The notes beneath the pieces are model-generated. The model did no database searches. It had not been told where the DNA came from and saw nothing but the letters and a program-made list of their open reading frames with translations. Made by a program: the position numbers and the translations under genes. From assembly GCF_900102855.1 (NCBI RefSeq), contig NZ_FMWD01000001.1, positions 138,766 to 202,765 of the forward strand: DNA of 64,000 nucleotides, given 5' to 3'. The DNA comes from Thiohalomonas denitrificans. GTDB lineage: Bacteria > Pseudomonadota > Gammaproteobacteria > Thiohalomonadales > Thiohalomonadaceae. Below, one piece after another: positions 1 through 7,392 of this stretch (the first letter of the stretch is position 1; each line of letters opens with the position of its first letter).

Positions 1-831
1 TGGATCGCAGCCCGGCTGACCGGCACTCCGGGCGTCTCGGATGAGAACAACGTCCTCAAACTCGGTTGGGATCCCGTCCGGGACCGCTGGCCGAAATGGC
101 TTCAGGCCCTGGGTATCTCCGAACAGCAACTACCCGAAGTGGTCGCACCGGGAGCACCTCTGGGCCGCCTGAAAGGGAGCCTGGCGACTCACTGGCACCT
201 GCCTGAAGCGACCTGGGTCATGGCGGGAACCACGGACAGTACCGCCGCCATCTTCGCCACCGGTGCCAAGCGGCTCGGGGACGGCATCAGCTCTCTCGGT
301 TCCACCCTGGTCACCAAGGTGATCGCCGACCGGCCCATCTTCGCCCCCGAATATGGTGTCTACAGTCAGCCGCTGGGGGATCAATGGCTGGTGGGCGGCG
401 GTTCCAATTCTGGCGGGGCGGTCCTCAAACACTTTTTCACACCATCCCGAATGGCCGAACTCAGCGAGCGCATCGATCCGGAACATACCTCCGGGCTCGA
501 TTACTACCCGCTGCTGCAGCCGGGAGAGCGTTTCCCGGTCAATGATCCCGATTTCGCCCCTCGTCTCGCACCGCGGCCCGCCAACGATGCCCTGTTCCTT
601 CAGGGGCTACTGGAAGGAATCGCCGCCATCGAGGCCGCCGCCTATCAGAAACTGCAGCAACTCGGCGCCCCTTACCCCGAACGCATTTTCAGTGTCGGCG
701 GCGGCGCCTCCAATCCGGTTTGGGAAAAGATTCGGGGCCGACTGACAGGCGTTCCCATGGTCAAACCCATCCATTCGGAAGCGGCCTACGGCACCGCCCT
801 GCTCGCCCGCCGATTGCTCGCACAGGCCTGA
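1..831 (+). CDS. FGGY-family pentulose kinase (D-ribulokinase/xylulokinase-like), 5' partial
   Basis: The reading frame is open from the first base, so the N-terminal ATP-domain half lies outside the window; 276 residues of a roughly 430-500 residue family remain. FGGY kinases phosphorylate sugars such as D-ribulose or D-xylulose with ATP in the cytosol. Seen here are the GTTDS segment (residues 76-80 of the visible part) at the start of the second actin-like domain, a GSTLV motif and the late glycine-rich VGGGASNPVW motif (232-241). The GTTDS and SLGSTLV wording resembles the cyanobacterial/plant D-ribulokinase subgroup more than E. coli XylB, but substrate is inference. It stands alone and ends before a palindromic repeat. 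Confidence 0.8.
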   Translation, partial: WIAARLTGTPGVSDENNVLKLGWDPVRDRWPKWLQALGISEQQLPEVVAPGAPLGRLKGSLATHWHLPEATWVMAGTTDSTAAIFATGAKRLGDGISSLGSTLVTKVIADRPIFAPEYGVYSQPLGDQWLVGGGSNSGGAVLKHFFTPSRMAELSERIDPEHTSGLDYYPLLQPGERFPVNDPDFAPRLAPRPANDALFLQGLLEGIAAIEAAAYQKLQQLGAPYPERIFSVGGGASNPVWEKIRGRLTGVPMVKPIHSEAAYGTALLARRLLAQA

Positions 832-914
832 CATCCCAGGCGTTTGGCACCGCCGACCGGAGGTCAGTCAACCCGGTTCGGTTTGCCTGGAGCCTGTCGG
901 AGAACATCGTTTTT

Positions 915-986
915 TGTAGGTTGGGGTGAGTTGTGCGAACCCCAACGCTGATTTGGTTGGGCTTCGTTCCTCAGCGCCAACCTACA
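915..986. repeat. TGTAGG...CCTACA palindromic intergenic repeat
   Basis: The outer arms read TGTAGGTTGG and CCAACCTACA and enclose further inverted segments (GAACCCCAACG against TTGGGCTTCGTTC), giving a long imperfect hairpin. Such TGTAGGTTGG palindromes are common dispersed intergenic repeats in gammaproteobacteria. It lies between the kinase and the convergent aminotransferase gene, whose TAG stop (982-984) sits inside the right arm. It may also act as a bidirectional terminator, although there is no clean T tract. Confidence 0.7.
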
Positions 987-2181
987 TTTTGGAGTCCATT
1001 GCTTTCTCGGACACGCTCCTGGCGGGAAGGGCAAGGCGGGCGATGCGATCGCAGGCCTCCTCCAGTACCTCGCTCTTCTTGGCGAAACAGAAACGGGCCA
1101 GATTGCGGCCCGCATCGTCATGATAGAAGGCCCGACCCGGAACACACGCCACCCCGGTTCTTTCGAGGATCCACAAGGCCCGCTCCCGATCGTCGGCACC
1201 CGGCACGCCGGAAATGTCCGCCATTACGTAGTAGGCCCCCTCCGGGCGGTGGGGCGTCAGTCCCGCCTGCCGGAGCGCTGCGCAGAAACGATCCCGTTTT
1301 ACCCGGTGCTCCCGCGCCACTTCCCGGTAGAACTCCACCCCGAGTTCCAGGACTCCCCGGGCGGCGCCGAGCTGTAACGGGGCCGGTGGGCAGACATAAA
1401 CCAGGTCGTTGTACTGTGTCGCTGCCTGGATCACTTCGGGTGGGGCAATGGCATAGCCCAGGCGCCAACCGGTAATACTGAAGATCTTGGAGAAACCGGA
1501 AATGGTCACCGTGCGCTCCCGAAGCGCATCAATGGAGGCCGGAGGAATATGGGTGAGACCGTCATAGACAAAGTGCTCGTAGATCTCGTCCGAGAACACG
1601 ACCAGGTCGTGTTGCCGCGCAAACCGGGCCAGCCGCTCCAGCTCATCGCGGCGAAACACCTTTCCGGTCGGATTGGAGGGGTTGCTGAGTACCACGGCCC
1701 GGGTACGGGAGTTGATGGTGCGCCCCAGTGCCTCCCAGTTCACACGCCAGCCGGGCGGTTCGAGCCGCACGTAACGAACCCGGCATCCCATGGCTTTCAG
1801 GGATGCGGCGTGGTAGCCGTAGTAGGGCTCGAACAGGATCACCTCATCGCCCGGATCGAGCAGCGCATGGGCTGTGGAATGGAACGCGCCGGTCGCTCCC
1901 GAACTGATCATGATCTCTGCATCCGGGTCCACGCTCAGGCCATACCGAGCTTGCGTTGCTGCCGCAATCGCATCGCGCAGCTCAACGAAGCCCTCCGCCG
2001 GCGTGTAGATGTTGCGGCCGGCATCCATGGCGGCCTTGGCGCCTTCGATCACCGAAGAGGGGATCGCCAGGTCGCACACTCCCTGCGCCATATTGATGCC
2101 CTCCACCCGCGCACACTCGTAGGTCATCGCGCGGATTTCGGACTGCAAGACGTTTTCTGCGCGCCGACTGAGTCGAACCAT
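982..2181 (-). CDS. PLP-dependent class I/II aminotransferase
   Basis: This is a 399-residue fold-type I aminotransferase, normal in length for the aspartate/aromatic aminotransferase superfamily. It transfers amino groups between an amino acid and a 2-oxo acid using pyridoxal phosphate in the cytosol. Visible motifs are NPSNPTG (167-173), DEIY (198-201), the Schiff-base lysine in SGFSKIFSITGWR (K232) and the PLP-phosphate arginine R240. The start is an ATG preceded by a GAGGGG ribosome site. The early text (MAQGVCDL) resembles kynurenine/methionine aminotransferase-type enzymes, but the substrate cannot be read from sequence. It diverges from the cysZ-like gene. The last residues and stop are encoded by a dispersed repeat. 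Confidence 0.87.
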   Translation of the reverse strand: MVRLSRRAENVLQSEIRAMTYECARVEGINMAQGVCDLAIPSSVIEGAKAAMDAGRNIYTPAEGFVELRDAIAAATQARYGLSVDPDAEIMISSGATGAFHSTAHALLDPGDEVILFEPYYGYHAASLKAMGCRVRYVRLEPPGWRVNWEALGRTINSRTRAVVLSNPSNPTGKVFRRDELERLARFARQHDLVVFSDEIYEHFVYDGLTHIPPASIDALRERTVTISGFSKIFSITGWRLGYAIAPPEVIQAATQYNDLVYVCPPAPLQLGAARGVLELGVEFYREVAREHRVKRDRFCAALRQAGLTPHRPEGAYYVMADISGVPGADDRERALWILERTGVACVPGRAFYHDDAGRNLARFCFAKKSEVLEEACDRIARLALPARSVSEKAMDSKM

Positions 2182-2393
2182 ACCACCCCTCTTCCGCTAC
2201 TGTTCCTGGAATCTCACACAGCCAAAGCAACCGCGTACTCTGCGCTCTCGGTACGAAAAAGGGACTACGCGTTCGCCCGGACCCGGAGTCGCACCATATC
2301 GAACCGTTACCGAAGCTGTCCATGGGACGTTTCACTTGATGGCCGTAACGGGCTGACGTAGGGTCTTCCTGCCCATTCAGGAGACTACCGGCA

Positions 2394-3155
2394 ATGATTC
2401 AAAAGCCTTTCATCGGGGCCTCGTCGTTTTTTCGGGGCGTCCGACTGCTGACCGAACCCGGCCTGAAGCGATTCGTGGCCATTCCGTTGGCGATCAATGT
2501 GGCGGTGTTCAGTCTCTTGCTCTGGGTTGCGCTCGATCAGTTCGGGGCACTGATCGACTACCTCCTGCCCCAGCTGCCCGAATGGCTCGCCTGGCTCGCC
2601 TGGCTCGCCTGGCTCTCCTGGCTGCTGTGGGCGGTTTTCGGCATCGCAGCCCTGGTGCTGATCTTCTTCAGCTTCTCGATCATCGCCAACCTGATTGCGG
2701 CCCCCTTCAACGGTTTTCTCGCCGAAGCGGTCGAACGCCATCTGACCGGTCGACCCGCGAATTCGGGAGGTGGCCTGACGGCGGCTTTAAAAGCGGCCCC
2801 GGGGGCGGTGATCGATGAGCTCGGCAAGCTGCTGTACTTCGCCAAGTGGGCGGTTCCGATGCTGTTGCTGTTCCTCATCCCGGGCATCAACCTGATTGCA
2901 CCATTTGCCTGGATGGCCTTCAGTGCCTGGATGCTGGCGGTCGAATACAGTGACTACCCGCTGGGAAATCACGGGCTCAAGGCACGTGAACAGCGCCAGC
3001 GGCTGGGTGCCCATCGCCCGATGGCACTCGGATTCGGCGGCGTGGTGCTGGTGACGACCATGATCCCCATTGTCAACTTCCTGGTGATGCCGGCCGCGGT
3101 GGCCGGCGCCACAGTCATGTGGGTGCAGGAAAGGCAAAAGATTCAACACCACTGA
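2394..3155 (+). CDS. cysZ: CysZ-like (EI24 domain) membrane protein
   Basis: This 253-residue integral membrane protein has the same length as E. coli CysZ, a sulfate-uptake protein of the inner membrane. The N-terminal signature with FxGxxxxxRGVRLL and LKRFVAIPLAIN, followed by two hydrophobic hairpins and the FSIIANLIAAPFNGFLAEAVE segment, matches the EI24/CysZ family. An AGGAG ribosome site lies about 10 bases before the ATG. An in-frame reiteration at residues 63-78 gives WLA repeated three times, encoded by a nearly identical 9-base unit. No cys genes adjoin it, so a sulfate role is by family only. The TGA stop lies in a CACTGAG-type repeat. Confidence 0.8.
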   Translation: MIQKPFIGASSFFRGVRLLTEPGLKRFVAIPLAINVAVFSLLLWVALDQFGALIDYLLPQLPEWLAWLAWLAWLSWLLWAVFGIAALVLIFFSFSIIANLIAAPFNGFLAEAVERHLTGRPANSGGGLTAALKAAPGAVIDELGKLLYFAKWAVPMLLLFLIPGINLIAPFAWMAFSAWMLAVEYSDYPLGNHGLKAREQRQRLGAHRPMALGFGGVVLVTTMIPIVNFLVMPAAVAGATVMWVQERQKIQHH

Positions 3156-3181
3156 GAACACAAAGGTCAGCAAACACGGTT

Positions 3182-3264
3182 CACCACGGGGTGCACGGGG
3201 ACCACGGGGTAAAACAAGTTCTCGGGTTTTTTTCTCCCCGTGCGCCCCGTGTTCCCCGTGGTTC
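3182..3264. repeat. CACGGGG-iteron palindrome, copy 1
   Basis: The left arm carries three CACGGGG iterons (3185-3209). A central AT-rich part (GGGTAAAACAAGTT, then a T tract) follows, and the right arm carries three CCCCGTG units ending in CCCCGTGGTT. The right arm is identical to that of the copy at 6112-6184 and closely related to the copy at 63031-63107. It lies between the convergent ends of cysZ and an aminotransferase gene. Nothing suggests coding. Confidence 0.85.
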
Positions 3265-3351
3265 AAAATTCAAGGGGGGAATCGTTCAGGCTGGGAGCAG
3301 AGATTACTTTGTCGCTGGAGTTCCTCCAATAACAGGAAGGTCTCTGTGGCC

Positions 3352-4533
3352 TCAGTGGTTATCAACACGCAGAAATCCGGCGATGCGCCGTACGCCCTCT
3401 TCCAGCCGCTCCATCGAGGTGGTGTAGGCGAAGCGGAGGTGCTGTTCGGGCCGGTAGTTACCGAAGTCGAGGCCCGGCGTTACTGCCACGCCCGCCTTTT
3501 CCAGCAGGTCGGAGGCCAGCTGCTTTGAGTCGCCGAAACGGCTGCAGTCCGCGTACAGGTAGAAGGCACCGCGGGGCTCGACAGGGATCTCGAAACCCAG
3601 CTCCCGCAGTGCGGGGAGCAGGAAGTCGCGACGACGCTCGAATTCTGCCCGACGGCTTTCCAGTATTTTCCGGGTCTCCGGTTCAAATGCCGCCAGGGCC
3701 GCATGCTGGGCAAGCGTCGGGGCGGCAATGAAGAGGTTCTGCATCAGCTTCTCGACCTCACGCTGATACTCCTCGGGGGCAACCAGCCACCCCAGGCGCC
3801 AACCGGTCATGCAAAAGTATTTCGAAAAGCTGTTCACCACGAAGGCGCCGTGGTCCACGGCCAGAACGGTCTCCGCCTCAATCCCGTAGGTAAGGCCGTG
3901 ATAGATCTCGTCCACGATCAATCGGCCACTCCGCACCCGCACCGATTCGGCGAGTGCTGCCAGTTCGGAACGTTCGAGCAGCGTACCGGTCGGGTTTGAT
4001 GGCGATGCCACCAGCGCCGCAACGCAGCGCTCATTCCAGTGGGCGCTGAGCCGTTCTGCATCGAGCTGATAGCGTGTGGTGGCATCCACCGGCACCCCCC
4101 GGGCCTGGCCCTCCACGAACCGCGCAAAGTGCCGGTTGCAGGGATACCCGGGATCGGCGAGCAGCAACTCATCATCACGGTCGAGCAGTACCCCCAGCGC
4201 CAATAGCAGGGCACCGGAGGCTCCGGGAGTGATCACGACCCGTCCGGGGTCGATCTCCACCCCGTAGCGATCCCGATAATGGCCGGCGATAGCCTCCCGC
4301 AGCGCGGGCAGGCCAAGCGCCGGAGTGTAGTGGGTATGACCATCGGTAAGGGCCTGCCGGGCTCGCTCGATGATCGGTTCCGGCGTGCCGAAGTCGGGCT
4401 CGCCGATCTCCATATGCACGATATCGTGCCCTGCGGCCTCCAGCTCCCGTGCCCGCCCGAGCAGTTCCATCACATGAAAGGGCTCGATATCCGCCATGCG
4501 GCGGGCGGTGTGCGTGGGCCTCTCAGGACTCAT
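3352..4533 (-). CDS. PLP-dependent class I/II aminotransferase
   Basis: This 393-residue fold-type I aminotransferase is unrelated in detail to the one at 982-2181. It shows HMEIGEPDF near the N terminus, SPSNPTG (177-183), the DEIY aspartate D208 and the PLP lysine K238 in NSFSKYFCMTGWR. The text is typical of proteobacterial enzymes annotated as aspartate/alanine-type transaminases; the substrate is not determined. The ATG at 4533 is chosen because it overlaps the 3' end of the phosphatase gene by 11 bases, suggesting translational coupling. An upstream TTG at 4554 and an internal ATG at 4497 are alternatives. The TGA stop falls in an AACCACTGAGGCCACAGAG repeat. Confidence 0.87.
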   Translation of the reverse strand: MSPERPTHTARRMADIEPFHVMELLGRARELEAAGHDIVHMEIGEPDFGTPEPIIERARQALTDGHTHYTPALGLPALREAIAGHYRDRYGVEIDPGRVVITPGASGALLLALGVLLDRDDELLLADPGYPCNRHFARFVEGQARGVPVDATTRYQLDAERLSAHWNERCVAALVASPSNPTGTLLERSELAALAESVRVRSGRLIVDEIYHGLTYGIEAETVLAVDHGAFVVNSFSKYFCMTGWRLGWLVAPEEYQREVEKLMQNLFIAAPTLAQHAALAAFEPETRKILESRRAEFERRRDFLLPALRELGFEIPVEPRGAFYLYADCSRFGDSKQLASDLLEKAGVAVTPGLDFGNYRPEQHLRFAYTTSMERLEEGVRRIAGFLRVDNH

Positions 4534-5284
4534 GGAGCCGGCGAACCAAAGCAAGATCCAGGAAGGTGGCTTCGCCCACCTCCCCCGCCATCACCTCAAA
4601 GGGCGAATCGGGCTCGCCCCAATGATCCAGCACCACGACAGCGGCATCGAAGGCCTCATCACGGGTGTAGCCGTTGACCGCCACAATGGTCTTCAACCCG
4701 GCCGAGGACGAAGAAATGACGCCGTTATGGGAGTCTTCGAAGGCGATGCACTGCTCGGGGGCAAGACCGAGTCTCTCCATGGCATGGAGATAGATGTCCG
4801 GCGCCGGTTTCTTCTTCGGCACCACATCACCCGCGGCGATGACGTCGAACCACTCTGTCGCACCCGGTTCCAGGGCGTTTTCCAGCAGCGCAGTGACGTT
4901 CTCAGGCGTGGTGGTGGTGGCCACCGCCAGCTTCAGGCCTGCGGCCCGGGCTTCGCTGATCAGACGCCGTACACCGGGTCGTAACGGTATGCGTCCTTCG
5001 GAAAGCATCCGCGTGAAGTGAGCCGTTTTCGCCTTGTGCAAACCGGCGATAAAGGCCTTCAGGTCCCCTGGAGCTTCGAACGAGGTGTTGTACTGTTCCA
5101 GATAACGACCGATCCGCTCCTTCCCGCCGGTAACCGCCAGGAGTTTGCCGTAGAGCTCCTCGGACCAGTGCCAGTCCAGGCCGGCATCAGCGAACGCGCG
5201 GTTGAAGGCCACCCGGTGGCCATCCCGTTCCGTATCCGCCAGCGTTCCGTCCACATCAAATAGAAGTGCGTCAAGTTTTGCCAT
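4523..5284 (-). CDS. cbbY: HAD-superfamily phosphatase, CbbY-like
   Basis: This 253-residue cytosolic hydrolase begins with the HAD motif I DVDGTLADTE (nucleophile D10, acid D12). It then shows the threonine motif ATTTTPEN, a KKKPAPDIY lysine motif and the acidic FEDSHNG motif. CbbY phosphatases dephosphorylate xylulose-1,5-bisphosphate, an inhibitory by-product of RubisCO. No Calvin-cycle gene is visible, so CbbY is a family call and another sugar-phosphate phosphatase is possible. It forms a two-gene unit with the following aminotransferase and diverges from dksA. The pentulose kinase at the left edge is loosely consistent with pentose-phosphate housekeeping. Confidence 0.82.
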   Translation of the reverse strand: MAKLDALLFDVDGTLADTERDGHRVAFNRAFADAGLDWHWSEELYGKLLAVTGGKERIGRYLEQYNTSFEAPGDLKAFIAGLHKAKTAHFTRMLSEGRIPLRPGVRRLISEARAAGLKLAVATTTTPENVTALLENALEPGATEWFDVIAAGDVVPKKKPAPDIYLHAMERLGLAPEQCIAFEDSHNGVISSSSAGLKTIVAVNGYTRDEAFDAAVVVLDHWGEPDSPFEVMAGEVGEATFLDLALVRRLHES

Positions 5285-5462
5285 TGCAGTGTCGTATTAC
5301 TATCGCCGTGTTGAAAATGTTGAAAACGACATAGGTTACCGGAGCCCTGCAGGACGCGCACCCTGCGCCAATATTGCGCGAATCCGACAGTTCTGGTATA
5401 GATGCCGGCTGATTTTGTACGGCCTTGATTGGCTGGGGCATACAGGCAGGAGATAAACGCAT

Positions 5463-6014
5463 ATGCCAGCAAAGAAAACGGCGGCCGAGGTGGCCACCGA
5501 AACCACTGAAAACGCAAGCGTTTCTTCCAATACATCGGCCAAAAAACCGGCTGTGAAGAGCGCTGCCAGTGTGGAAAATACGGCTCCTCAGAAAAGCGCC
5601 GCCGAGGGTTTCGGCAAATTTACGCCCTATGAACCCAAGAAAGGGGAAGAGTATATGAGCGAAAAGATGCGCGAGCATTTTCGCCATATCCTCACCGGAT
5701 GGCGCAAGGAACTCATGGAAGAGGTGGACCGCACGGTGCACCACATGAAGGATGAGGCAGCCAATTTTCCTGATCCGAACGATCGCGCCACGCAGGAATC
5801 TGAATTTACGATGGAATTGCGCACCCGCGACCGGGAGCGCAAGTTGATCAAGAAGATCACCGAGTCGCTGGATAATCTGGACGAAGGCGAGTACGGCTAC
5901 TGCGAGTCATGTGGCATCGAAATCGGCATTCGTCGACTGGAAGCCCGCCCTACGGCGACCTTGTGCATCGATTGCAAGACCCTGGATGAAATCCGGGAAA
6001 AGCAGCGCGGCTGA
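5463..6014 (+). CDS. dksA: RNA polymerase-binding transcription factor DksA
   Basis: DksA binds the RNA polymerase secondary channel and, with ppGpp, tunes rRNA, amino-acid and stress promoters. The conserved core shows the coiled-coil tip FPDPNDRATQESEF with the two catalytic-tip aspartates and the four-cysteine zinc finger (CESC then CIDC) near the C terminus. At 183 residues it is about 30 longer than E. coli DksA. The extra length is a low-complexity N-terminal tail rich in Lys, Ala, Ser and Thr (residues 1-48). An AGGAG lies 10 bases before the ATG. A shorter start at the internal ATG within GEEYMSEKMRE would be too short. Confidence 0.95.
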   Translation: MPAKKTAAEVATETTENASVSSNTSAKKPAVKSAASVENTAPQKSAAEGFGKFTPYEPKKGEEYMSEKMREHFRHILTGWRKELMEEVDRTVHHMKDEAANFPDPNDRATQESEFTMELRTRDRERKLIKKITESLDNLDEGEYGYCESCGIEIGIRRLEARPTATLCIDCKTLDEIREKQRG

Positions 6015-6111
6015 GGTGTCCGAGCCGGTATGCGGAAAGGGGGCCTCGTGCTCTTTTTTTCGTTGAGAGCCATACCCCCGCTGCGCAGCCCAAATCAATG
6101 AAGAACCGGTA

Positions 6112-6184
6112 ACCACGGGGGGTAGGGGGTAAAACAGGTTGTCCGATCTTTTTCTCCCCGTGCGCCCCGTGTTCCCCGTGGTTT
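6112..6184. repeat. CACGGGG-iteron palindrome, copy 2
   Basis: The element starts ACCACGGGG, continues with GGGGGTAAAACAGGTT and a T tract, and ends with the same three-unit CCCCGTG right arm as the copy at 3182-3264. The left arm is eroded, with only one intact iteron. It lies between dksA and gluQ. Confidence 0.8.
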
Positions 6185-6228
6185 GAGGTTCAAGAGGGGT
6201 CTGAATCGCAGACGCTGAGAGAGGGATT

Positions 6229-7122
6229 ATGAATCACATAGGCCGTTTTGCCCCCTCGCCTAGCGGACCACTGCACTTCGGGTCGCTCGTGGCCGCCGTT
6301 GGCAGTTTTCTGCAGGCGCGCAGTCAAGACGGGCTGTGGCTGGTACGGATGGAGGACGTCGACCGGCCGCGGGAAGTCCCTGGCGCCGCGGATGCCATCC
6401 TGCGCTCGCTCGAGGCCTTCGGGCTGTACTGGGACGGCGAAGTGGTCTACCAAAGCCGACGTGACGAGGCTTACCGGGCCGCCCTGAGAGAGCTGGAACG
6501 GCTGGGAGTCGCCTACGGGTGCGTCTGTTCCCGCAAGGAAGTGGCCGCTGCCATCGCCGCCAGCGGGGGCACACCCGGCGTCTATCCCGGTAGTTGTCGA
6601 ACCGCTGCCCCGGCCGGCCGGCGGGCCCGAACGATACGAGTCAACGTGGCCGGACAACACATCCGCTTCGAAGATCGGCTCCAGGGCGTGTTTTCACAGG
6701 AGCTCGAACGGGACGTGGGTGACTTCGTCGTCCGGCGCGCGGACGGGCTGTTTGCCTACCAACTCGCCGTCGTGGTGGACGATGCCGAGCAGGGAGTCAC
6801 CGAGGTGGTACGCGGCAGCGACCTGCTCGATTCGACGCCGCGCCAGATCTATCTGCAGCAAATGCTCGGTGTGCCGACGCCCCGCTACCTGCACCTGCCA
6901 GTGGTGGTCAATGCAGCAGGAGAGAAACTCAGCAAGCAGACCTTTGCGGGCCCGCTCGATCCTGCCACACCGCTGCCCGCCCTGGTGCGGGCATTGAGCT
7001 TTTTGGGTCAGCATCCACCCGCTGAACTATTGCGCGTCAGTCTGGAGGAGTTCTGGCACTGGGCCATCGAACAGTGGGAACCGAATCACATTCCTGCCGT
7101 CAAGGCGCGGACCAGCCCCTGA
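6229..7122 (+). CDS. gluQ: glutamyl-Q tRNA(Asp) synthetase
   Basis: GluQ-RS is a truncated glutamyl-tRNA synthetase paralogue that activates glutamate and attaches it to the queuosine in the anticodon of tRNA-Asp. The HIGH-type motif PSGPLHFGS (11-19), the KLSKQ motif (233-237) and the zinc ligands C98, C100, Y119 and C123 are present. The anticodon-binding domain of GluRS is absent, as expected at 297 residues. Adjacency to dksA is the usual gammaproteobacterial arrangement (dksA-gluQ/yadB in E. coli). Here a palindromic repeat separates the two genes. Confidence 0.93.
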   Translation: MNHIGRFAPSPSGPLHFGSLVAAVGSFLQARSQDGLWLVRMEDVDRPREVPGAADAILRSLEAFGLYWDGEVVYQSRRDEAYRAALRELERLGVAYGCVCSRKEVAAAIAASGGTPGVYPGSCRTAAPAGRRARTIRVNVAGQHIRFEDRLQGVFSQELERDVGDFVVRRADGLFAYQLAVVVDDAEQGVTEVVRGSDLLDSTPRQIYLQQMLGVPTPRYLHLPVVVNAAGEKLSKQTFAGPLDPATPLPALVRALSFLGQHPPAELLRVSLEEFWHWAIEQWEPNHIPAVKARTSP

Positions 7123-7154
7123 GCGGGAGCCGTTTACGCGGTAGAATCATCGGG

Positions 7155-7171
7155 TGTTACGTTTTGTAACG
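7155..7171. promoter_or_regulatory. CbrB-type palindrome upstream of cbrX
   Basis: The sequence TGTTAC-GTTTT-GTAACG is an inverted repeat with a 5-base spacer and one mismatch in 12 arm bases. It has the same arm sequence and spacing as the two palindromes at 12279-12317. It is centred 29 bases before the cbrX start codon, with a TAGAAT -10-like box just upstream (7142-7147). Binding by the CbrB protein encoded 3 kb downstream is inference. The position close to the start would suit autorepression or feedback better than classic enhancer activation. Confidence 0.6.
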
Positions 7172-7191
7172 TCCATTGATATGCTGCTCCC

Positions 7192-7392
7192 ATGGCCAAG
7201 CGTTCTGAAACCGGCGGTTCCATCGACCGCGTCATCCTGCTGTTTCTGTTTGCGATTCTGCTGCTCGTCTCGCCACTGAAAACGATCTGGGCTGCGGATG
7301 ATGCGCCGTGGTATCTCCCGTACCTGCTCTGGGGCGCTCTCATCATCCTCGCCGCCCGGCTGCAACGCCGCTTTCTGAATGATGAAATTTGA
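7192..7392 (+). CDS. cbrX: small membrane protein, CbrX-like
   Basis: This 66-residue protein has a short charged N terminus and two predicted membrane helices (about 12-33 and 41-58). Its stop codon overlaps the start of the sensor-kinase gene by 14 bases, so the two are probably translationally coupled. In Pseudomonas a small overlapping gene of this kind, cbrX, precedes cbrA and is reported to affect CbrA translation. Position, size and overlap support the same name here; I cannot align sequences. Its job beyond coupling is unknown. Confidence 0.68.
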   Translation: MAKRSETGGSIDRVILLFLFAILLLVSPLKTIWAADDAPWYLPYLLWGALIILAARLQRRFLNDEI

